Below, piece after piece: positions 34,769 to 42,306 of a stretch of 42,306 nucleotides of DNA. The DNA lies in the NCBI GenBank assembly GCA_003254885.1, contig QANT01002679.1:1-42306 (forward strand), read 5' to 3'. A program made the translations under genes and the position numbers. A model generated the notes under the pieces. That model made no database searches, was not told the origin of the DNA, and saw only the letters and a program-made list of their open reading frames with translations. The stretch's first letter is position 1; each line of letters starts with the position of its first letter. Source of the DNA: Purshia tridentata. Lineage: Eukaryota > Streptophyta > Magnoliopsida > Rosales > Rosaceae.

Positions 34769-37468
34769 TGTCACGCCTCGACCCTCGGGCACGTGAAAAA
34801 CAACTGAAACTGAAAACTGTTTCCTGAACTATTAGCCCTTTTCGTGAAACTGTGAGTCATGAATATAAAATAATTTACTGAAAACAACTGTAATTTACAA
34901 AAAACACATTTATAAAACCAAACTATAAAACCAAGTTCCAAAACACTGCTGGTCCCACTGCCTTGTCTTCTCTCCACTGTCTCCTCAACCCGCTTTACCT
35001 GCAAAACCAAACCCTGCACCACAACTAATGCTACACCAGATTTAAACACAAACCCGGTAAGCTCTCTAGAGCTCGTATGAGTAAAATCTAACTGGAAACC
35101 TCAAATTAGAAAAATCAGTAAAATAATCAAATAAATGAACCACCTTAATGCCTCAAATCACAGTCAAACCACAAACCAGAAATCACAATCCTTAACTTGG
35201 TCACCAATCCTCTCAACTAACCAAATTCACTGTGATAAGTAATACCTCAATTATCCTCAATTAATCCCTTTAAACTGAAAATCACCTCGAAACAATCCAC
35301 AAGATCCTTACTTGGGATCCAACTAGATCCTTCAATAACTTAAAATAATCAAGCATCCTTTAGAACCAACTTGATCCTCAATTAATACCCACTGATGCTC
35401 AAATCTCACTTAATCCTTTAACCTCAAATAACCTTTAAACTGTCGGAATTTCCAATCCTAATTCCGTACCCTTTTAACTAGAAATCAGCAAACAAATAAA
35501 GCAACCAAATAAGTAACTAAACTGGAAAATAACTGAACTTAAAATTCCACTCACAAAACTGAAACTACAAAATTATTTGGCATTAAAACCTCACGTCTCT
35601 CTTTGAAATCCCCCAGTTTCAAAACTCATTCTAAAACTGTTCCAAAAAGGATCTCAAATCAATTTAATAACTGTAAAATTTCAAGTTTTTTGAGAAGTAA
35701 ATCATAAAACCACCATCCAAGTACCCTGGATAACTGGCCATGCACTCGTACGGAATACTGCATCGTACGAGTAGGGCAGATCTAATTGGCTATACACCTG
35801 TACGGAATTCTGCATCGCACAGGCAGGGCAAATTTAACTGGCCATACACCTGTACGAAATACTGAATCGTACAGGCAGGGCAAATCACTGGTCATACGTG
35901 CACGCAGAGCTGCCCCCAAAGGGTGAGGCACCGCAACACACGGCCCAAATCCTATGTGTGTGTCAAGATGGGTCCCATAGACCTTACTGAGCTTATCTAT
36001 AGCTAGGTACTTACACGGCATTTTAAATCCACTTTTTATTTCTCAAACCACAACTGATAAATCCTTGAAATAATATTTTCATAAACCCTGGAATTCCAAC
36101 GTTATCTCAAAAACTCAAGTATGAATTTCTTTCTGTCTCGTTAAAGTATGAAATCCAGTCTAACTAATTCCAAACTCAAAGTCTAAATCAACTTAATTAA
36201 GAAATCTAGAAACTAAACTCACGAACCAAATAATAATTCTAAATAATTAAATCAAAGTTCAAATAAAACTCACAATATAAATATAAATTAAATAAAGAAG
36301 TTTATAAACAAGTCCACTCACAGTGTATCACACGAAAAGACCGAACTGCCTTTCGTGGCTCCTTTGCTTGGATTCTAAAATCCGACAGTACAACGGCATC
36401 GAAAATACATTTCCCGAGCCAAGCGTACCTGCTAAGACCAGATAACCAACCAACAAATAAAGTTCACAAACAGTCTCTTAACCAACTGAAATGGGCGGGA
36501 ACCACCACGCACGGTGGCTGCCAGGCCCTGGAAAACAACAACAAAACTGAGGAAACTCACCCACGGGTTCGGGTGATTGGCCTGAGGCCAAAAACCAGCA
36601 AAGCAGGTCTCTAGAACCACCACACATGGCGGGGCCCGCAGTAGTCAACGGTGGTCAACTGCACGAAACTGAAACTCACGTTTAGCAAAAACGAACTACA
36701 TAGGCACGTAGCGTACGTTAAGAGGACCAAAACTCAAACCTGGGTTGACGACCAAAAGTGGCCGGAAAAGGGCGAAACTCGCTGAAAAAGTCGTCGGCAC
36801 ACCCACCTTCGATTCGCCGCCCACGGCAGTCCAACGGCTCAATCGAACCCACCAACCAGCTGGGCTCGACAAGGAGAGAAGATCTGGGCGGTCGCTGAGT
36901 CTCGAAGTCACTGGAGACCCCGCGATCATCGCCGATCACCCACTGTGCGCGATTTGGGTCTCTCGTTCCAGGCTGTTTCAGGAGGAGGCGCCACCAAGAG
37001 AAGGAAGAGGGGAGGGAGGCGAGCACGGGAAGCCAAAAACCGGCTTCAGCTGCCACCGGATGCGCCCCCACACGCCGATGGAAGCTCTGGTTGAAGGAGA
37101 AGTCACAAGAGAGATAGAGACTTCGGGAGAGAGGAGAGAGAAAACTGAGAAGTTTATGGGTTTTTGGGCTTTTTAAAATCAACTTTTCCAAAATTACAAG
37201 TTTGCCCCTCTCTTCACACGTCCGTAACTTCCAAACCGTAACTTCGTTTGATGCGTGCTTCGTGTCTACGAACTTGTGAGAACGAGAACATTCTAACGAA
37301 CCCAAGGTCAAAACCAAAACTTGACTCGAACAAAAAGTCAACTTTTTGCCCCCAAATTAAAATCAACTTAAAATTCGAAAAACCTCCAAAACGTTTTACT
37401 TTTCAAATAAAATCCCGAAACCTTTAAAAAGCTTTTCAAAACAACTTTGGAAGGTATGGGGTGTTACA
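34769..37468 (-). mobile_element. intact solo LTR, 2,700 bp, minus orientation
   Basis: Begins TGTCACGCCTCGACCCTCGG on the plus strand and ends GGTGTTACA. It is flanked by a perfect 5-bp duplication CCAAC (34,764-34,768 and 37,469-37,473). Read on the minus strand it starts TGTAACACCCCATACC. It contains three 52-bp hairpin units at 35,732-35,887 and a conserved core at 35,897-36,002. It includes open frames of up to 207 codons that I do not regard as genes. Confidence 0.88.
35732..35887. repeat. three 52-bp tandem units, each with a short hairpin
   Basis: Units start at 35,732, 35,784 and 35,836, a period of exactly 52, followed by a partial fourth. Each holds an 8-base inverted repeat around an 11-base loop: CTCGTACG with CGTACGAG, CCTGTACG with CGCACAGG (one mismatch), and CCTGTACG with CGTACAGG. 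Confidence 0.88.
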
Positions 37469-37612
37469 CCAACTTTCCAATTTCTCAAAATTCCTTTAAA
37501 TTCCTGAACCTAAAGTTCAATTGATAGTTCCTAGGAGTGATTATTGCCCAAATAAACCTCAAAACGCCACCCAAAATCAGTTTTCCAAGAGGACCCGAAA
37601 TGGGTGTTATAA

Positions 37613-39014
37613 TGTAACACCCCGTACCTTTCAAAGTTGTTTTGAAAAGCTTTTTAAAGGTTTTCGGGATTTTTTTGGAAAAGTTGTTTCTAAAAGCCCA
37701 AAACCCTAGAAAATCCCTCAGTTTCTCTCTCCTCCTTCTCCCGCACGTTCTCTCCCTCTCGCGAGCCTCACCTTCAGCCGGAGCTCTCGCCGGCCCGTGG
37801 GGGCACATCCGGCGGCAGCTAAAGCCGATCTTTCGCTCGCCGTGCTCGCCTCCCTCCCCTCTTCCTTCCCATGGTGGCGCCTCCCCCTGAAGCAGCCCAG
37901 AACACGAGTTGCCGATTGCGCACAGTCGGTGTCTACCGCCGGTGATCTCCCTTTTCTGGTTTTTAGTGACTTTTGTTTTTGGCAGTTGACCACCGTGGGT
38001 CCCGCTACGTGTGGTGGTGCCAGCGACCCGTTCCTTGGTTTTTGGCCTCGGGCCAATCACCCGAACCCGTGGGTGAGTTTCCTTGACTTTTCGTGTGTTT
38101 TCCGAGGCTGGGCAGCCACCGTGTGTGGTGGTTCCCGCTCGTTTCAATTGGTTAGTGAAACTGTTGTGAAACCTGTTTGTTTTGGTTGGTTGTCTAGTCT
38201 TAAGAAGTATGCTTGGCTCGGGAATTGTATTTCCGATGCCGTTGTGCTGCCGGATTTTGGAATCCGAGCAAAGGAGCCACGAAGGGCAGTTTGGTCTTTT
38301 CGCGTGGTCACAGTGAGCGAACCTAAGTTTAATTAATTCCAGTTTAGTTACTTGTTTGTTTGGTTTGCTTGGTTGTTGTTTGCTAGTTAAGAGGGTTACG
38401 AAATTAGGATTGGTAATCCCGTCAGTTTAAAGGTTATTTGAGGTTAAAGGATTAATTGAGGTTTAAGTTGGTTCTGAATGGATACCAAGGATTCTAAGTT
38501 ATTGGAGAATTTAGTTGGATTCCAGGTCAGGATCTTGTGGACTAATTCGAGGTGATTTCCAGTTTAAGGATCAATTGAGGATAATCGAGGTATTACTGAT
38601 CACAGTGAAATTGTTTGGTTTAGAGGATTTGGTGATCAGGTTAAGAATTGTGATCTCTGGTTTGTGAACTGATTGTGATTCGAGGCATTAAGTTGGTTCT
38701 TTATTTGATTATTTTAATTGAGCTTAATTTGAGGTTTCCAGTTAGTTTTCACTCATACGAGCTCTAGTGAGCTTATCGGGTTGTGTTTAAACCCGGTGCA
38801 CCTGTGGTTGGGTGCAGGGTTTGTTTTACAGGTTAAGCAGGTTGAGGAGGCAGTGGAGAGAAAACGAGGCAGTGGGACTAGTAGCATTTCAGAACTTGGT
38901 TTTACAGTTTGATTTTCATGTAAAAAGTTTTACAGCTTGGTTTTATAAACGTGCTTTTGTAAGTTTCAGTTATTTTCAGCAGTTTTTCACGTGCCCGAGG
39001 GTCGAGGCGTGACA
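37613..39014 (+). mobile_element. internally deleted solo LTR, 1,402 bp, plus orientation
   Basis: Starts TGTAACACCCCGTACC and ends GGTCGAGGCGTGACA, the same termini as the solo LTR at 34,769-37,468 but inverted. Flanks are TATAA (37,608-37,612) and TATAC (39,015-39,019), a 4-of-5 duplication. It lacks about 1.3 kb relative to the other copy in at least three blocks, including the hairpin repeats and core. The largest deletion, about 766 bp, has its junction at 38,313-38,320, where the longer copy has two GTGAGTGG repeats. Confidence 0.82.
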
Positions 39015-40713
39015 TATACCCCAACTTCAATCTTCCACAATTACTCCAAATTGAACAACCAAACTGTAAGGAAATGAAAGCCCAAGATGAAAGGAGAAAA
39101 GCCCACCTGAAATCTAGGCAAATGGAGGCTCGAGCTAGCTGGAAGTTAACGAGCAAAGGGGCAGTGGCTGGGTGTTTTCTGGTGTGGTTTCGTGCCGGAA
39201 GGTGGCTGGCTAGTGTTGGGGAGCTCAGGGGGAGATGGCCGGTGGCTGGGGAGTGTTTCTAGCCCAGTCTCGTCATCTGGTGTCACCGAAAATGGGCCAA
39301 GCTCGATGGCAACAGCAACACTCGCACGTAGGGAGAAGGAAGAAAGCTCGGGAGAGAAGAGAGAGGGCTGCGGGCAGGTCACTAGAGTTGGGTCGTCACA
39401 GTGGCAGTCGAAAAACTGGCCGAAAAGGGGGAGGCTGGGCTGGTGTTGCACGCGCAGGGGAGGAGGAAGAGAGAATGTGACGTAGGGCTGAGGGGAGAAG
39501 GAGGAGAGAAATAGAGAGAGAAAGAAGATTCCAGAATTTTTTGGAATCATTAAAAGCCACTTCATTGATATTACAAGTTTGCCCCTCACTTTAAACATTC
39601 GTAACTTCTAAACCGTAGCTCTGTTTGAAGCGTAATCGTGTTTCCAACCTCGTGGAGTTGAGCTCTATGTAACCATGTCAAAGTCTAAACCAAAAACCAA
39701 GTAATTTAAAAAGTCAACTTTTGGCCTCTTATCACGTTCAAAACTTCTAAACTGCACCCCCAAATGATCCACGGTTCAAGTCTAAGAACTCACATGCTTG
39801 AGACCTTCCCAACGGACCCAAAGTCAAAACTAAAATCCCACTCAAATCAAAAGTCAACTCTGGCCCAATTAAATATTACTTAGAAAAGTACAGGTCGTTA
39901 CACTAACGCTGAAAATCCAAGTTAACCCGAATTGGGCATGAACCCCAACACCCAAGTTCACAATTTCTTATAATTTCTCCAAATTCATTGAAATTTCTCA
40001 ATCTAATCTTCAATTGGAGGTTCCTAAAGATGGAAATTGCCCAAAACACCTAACAATTTGATTCAATTTTGAAGACCCAATCTAAACCCGAAATGGCCTC
40101 AAATCCCCAATTTTTGATCTTCCAGAAAACTTTAAATTAAACAACCACACTATAGGGGAAAGAAAGCCCGTGAAAAGAGGCAAAAAGCCCACCTGAAAAT
40201 TAGGGAGATTGACAACATAATTTGGCTGGAAACTATGAGGGAAACTAGTGGCTCTTGGGGGTTTTCCGAGTAGATGCGCGTGAGCAAGAGGTTGAGTTGA
40301 TAGGAGGAGGGGTTGGGGTAGTTGGCTTGCAAATGGGGGGGGGGGGTGTCTTTGGTGGGTCTGGGTGGCCGGAACGGGTGGTGAAGGCTTTGGAAATTGC
40401 CCCTAATTTTACACGTCTGTAACTCTTAAATCATAATTCCGATTAACGCTTGCTTCGCTTCTACGAACTAATGGAATCATGCTCTACCCAGCCATGTCAA
40501 CATCTAAACCAAAAACCAAGTAATTTCAAAAGCCAACTTTTGGCATTTTATCACGTTCAAAACTTCCAATTATAGCTCCTGTCTATGCACACTAAGAACT
40601 CACATGCTTAAGGCCTTCCCAATGGACCCAAAGTCAAATTTAGAATCCCACTCAAAATAAAAGTCAACCCTAGCCCAAATAAAAATTAACTTAGGAAAAT
40701 ACGGGTTGTTACA

Positions 40714-40727
40714 ATCTCCCCCCTTAT
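40714..40727 (-). other. polypurine tract next to the 3' LTR
   Basis: The minus strand reads TATAAGGGGGGAGAT followed directly by the LTR start TGTAACA. This is the standard primer for plus-strand DNA synthesis in gypsy elements and fixes the polarity and the LTR border. Confidence 0.8.
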
Positions 40728-41405
40728 AAAAATTTGGTCCTTGAAATTTCCATACGTGGTGATAAGACAAGTAACCTCTAGACGTGGTGATAAGACAAGT
40801 AACCTTTGGGCTCTCATCTAATTCCCAAGTTCCTTAATCTTTTCTATTGCTCTACTCTGACTATGGGCCACCACGCTTCCGCTGTGCTACTCTAATTTAG
40901 TCTCCCATTTTTAATTATAACCCATATAATTTGCCTTAAATTTCCGTTTTTGTCCCCCCTCAAGAACACAGTTTCTCCACAGACCAAGTACTAATAAGAT
41001 ATACTTACGTGAGTCCACTACCTTAGATTCATTACTCTTCAGCCACTTAATACCTTTTTATTTCCCAAAAACTTCCTCAAATTTAATCCACAAGATCGTT
41101 ATTTAGAATCCAAACTAAATTCTCAAATGGACTTCATGTCATACTTCAACTTTCTCTAACAGTAGACAAAGTAAATCTATGGGAGCCCATAAGGTTTGTG
41201 ACTATTAGGCCTATCAAAATGTAGTAATTTGGTCCAAGGATAAATAACATACCCAACACGATGTCGGTGGAGCCTGTACTTCTTGTTGGGTCATAGAAAA
41301 CATTCTGCCCTGGGTCCCAGGACGTCATCTCTGTTCTCCTCCACCTTTAACAGAATGACTAGACTGGGCGCCACTGCTAGACACACCACTACGCTGGCCT
41401 TGATT
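40728..41405. other. remnant internal region of the gypsy element, no pol
   Basis: 680 bases between gag and the polypurine tract. No reverse transcriptase, RNase H or integrase motif is seen in any frame, so pol has been deleted. Confidence 0.55.
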
Positions 41406-42159
41406 CTAAACTCCAGAAGTTCGCCTATGAAGCAAAGTTGAGCATGTTACCCTATTATCACCTTGTTGTAATTGAGGGCACTCCTTTTTAAAGTGTCCCA
41501 GTTGTCCGTGATAAAAACAAACAGTGCTACCTCCTAGGTAGCATGGTCCACTCTGATATCTACCACAATTGCAGCATATGGTATGAGAACTCCCACTAGT
41601 TTGACTATCTTGCTGTCTCCTAGAAAATCCAATATTCCGAACCGAACTACCCACTGACTGAAAGTTGGAACTCTGGCTATGTCCAAATCCCCTACTACCA
41701 CTAGAATCTCGTCTGAAACCTCCATATCCACCACTTCTTGATGAGACAGAATTGAAGTTGCCCCTCTTAGATGGTCCCATGACTAGGACTACCTACCATT
41801 GTACTTAGATGGTGGAGGCATCTCACTCCACTTCTGTTCCGCTCAGCAAGGGACCCCTCAACCTTCATAGCAGTCTCTCTTAGACTAGTGTAAGTCGAAT
41901 GCATAGCCGCAACAACCGTTGTGCGGATCTCTTCTCTCAAACCATCCTCAAATCAAGAGCACTTTCTCTCTCTCATCAGCTACAAAGTGCGGGCAAAATT
42001 TAGAAAGCTCTGTGAATTTGCTCTCATACTCTGCCATGGTCATAAATCCTGCCTCAACCTTTGAAACTCTACCCTCTTCTCATCATAGTACACTCTGGGA
42101 TAATATTGCTCATAGAAGGCTCTCTTAAACATATCCCAGGTAATCTCATCAGCAGTCAT
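41406..42159 (-). pseudogene. decayed gypsy gag (retrotransposon gag domain plus zinc knuckle)
   Basis: On the minus strand the upstream part encodes a typical retrotransposon gag helix region (WDMFKRAFYEQYYP, MTMAEYESKFTELSKFCP, FEDGLREEIR). It is spread over more than one frame, with breaks near 42,050 and 41,955. The downstream part (41,780-41,406) is one open frame with a Gly/Ser/Arg-rich linker, a CCNCGR motif, and the zinc knuckle CFYHGQLGHFKKECP. In that knuckle the second Cys of the CCHC pattern is His. Such a combination is typical of chromovirus-like Ty3/gypsy elements. It is not functional as it stands. Confidence 0.75.
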
Positions 42160-42306
42160 TCCCTTTGTTGAAATGGTAATTTTTCGAAAAAAAAGGGGAG
42201 GTGTTTGGGGTTCTCACCGTGTAACCCTTTAAAGTATTAGGACTCCTGCAAAAAAAAAAAATGTGCATCAGTGCATTTCAAAAAAAAAAAAAAGATAAAA
42301 TGCATG

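Larger units (their letters stand above)
33095..39902 (-). mobile_element. second LTR inserted in the 3' LTR, itself carrying two solo LTRs
   Basis: On the minus strand it starts TGTAACGACCTG at 39,902 and ends TCTTGTCA at 33,095. The flanks are CTAAC (39,903-39,907) and CTAAT (33,090-33,094), a 4-of-5 target-site match. Subtracting the two nested solo LTRs and their duplications leaves about 2,696 bases, almost exactly the 2,700 of the intact solo LTR inside it. No internal retrotransposon sequence is present, so it is a solo LTR. It shares with the host LTR the start region (AAGTCAACTCTGG, GACTTTGGGTCC on either strand) and the hairpin/core block. Confidence 0.72.
31240..42306 (-). mobile_element. 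Ty3/gypsy-type LTR retrotransposon, 3' LTR to gag, cut by nested LTRs and by the window end
   Basis: Read on the minus strand: a decayed gag (42,159-41,406), then a polypurine tract (40,727-40,714), then a 3' LTR starting TGTAACAACCCG at 40,713. The LTR runs to 39,903 and resumes at 33,094 down to about 31,240, where recognisable homology ends. The two LTR parts total about 2.66 kb once the 5-bp duplication is counted once. They are split by a younger LTR of the same family (33,095-39,902). Protease, reverse transcriptase and integrase are missing between gag and the polypurine tract, where only 680 bases remain, so the element is internally deleted. The 5' LTR would lie beyond the window. 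Confidence 0.7.

Noticed and set aside
37485..38147. 220-codon minus-strand open frame
   Set aside because: Antisense to the short solo LTR and crosses its border; a by-product of GC-rich sequence.
37797..38336. 179-codon plus-strand open frame in the short solo LTR (and a 207-codon minus-strand frame at 36,718-37,341 in the long one)
   Set aside because: The two share residues only because the LTR DNA is shared. The frames are interrupted differently, match no family I know, and lie in GC-rich LTR sequence where stops are rare.
39146..39598. 150-codon minus-strand open frame rich in Pro and Ser
   Set aside because: Lies wholly in the second LTR; composition is that of GC-rich LTR DNA, with no domain.

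Overview
The window is nuclear DNA from a eudicot plant. The genes have short exons and AT-rich introns, the proteins are plant families (vacuolar AVT6 amino acid transporters, wound-induced protein 1, plant alpha-SNAP), and the right end is nested LTR retrotransposon DNA. I cannot name the species. No tRNA, rRNA, CRISPR or bacterial-type operon was seen.

Layout. 1-7.1 kb is mostly intergenic, with one intronless minus-strand gene for a wound-induced protein 1 / SAG20-like NTF2-fold protein (about 3.2-3.7 kb). 7.1-8.8 kb is a minus-strand PLAC8-family membrane protein gene. 11.2-14.6 kb is a nine-exon minus-strand alpha-SNAP gene, fully resolved to 289 residues. 15.4-17.6 and 19.6-21.5 kb hold two tandem plus-strand AVT6-type transporter genes with the same exon plan. 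21.9-23.7 kb is a six-exon minus-strand gene for a small ARM-repeat protein, and 24.5-27.5 kb a minus-strand NOP53/SMO4 ribosome-biogenesis gene of about 12 exons. From memory, alpha-SNAP2, AVT6C and an ARM-repeat gene are neighbours on Arabidopsis chromosome 3 (about At3g56190-56210), and AVT6D and SMO4 are neighbours on chromosome 2 (about At2g40420-40430). If so, this window shows the ancestral gene order from which the two Arabidopsis blocks lost different genes.

Beyond 27.6 kb no host gene is visible. A GGCCCG-rich hAT-like non-autonomous element lies at 28.03-28.98 kb. From about 31.2 kb to the end there is one Ty3/gypsy-type element on the minus strand. Its decayed gag is at 41.4-42.2 kb, its polypurine tract at 40.7 kb, and its 3' LTR is interrupted by a second LTR (33,095-39,902). 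That second LTR is itself interrupted by two further solo LTRs in opposite orientations (34,769-37,468 and 37,613-39,014), with matching or near-matching 5-bp target duplications. The LTR family carries 52-bp tandem units, each containing a short hairpin whose arms change in a compensatory way.

The genes are independent housekeeping or stress genes (vesicle fusion, vacuolar amino acid export, ribosome assembly, wound/senescence response) and do not form a single pathway. The most unusual points are the apparent lack of an AUG start in the wound-induced gene, the covarying hairpin array in the LTRs, the LTR-in-LTR nesting, and a probable GC-AG intron in alpha-SNAP.
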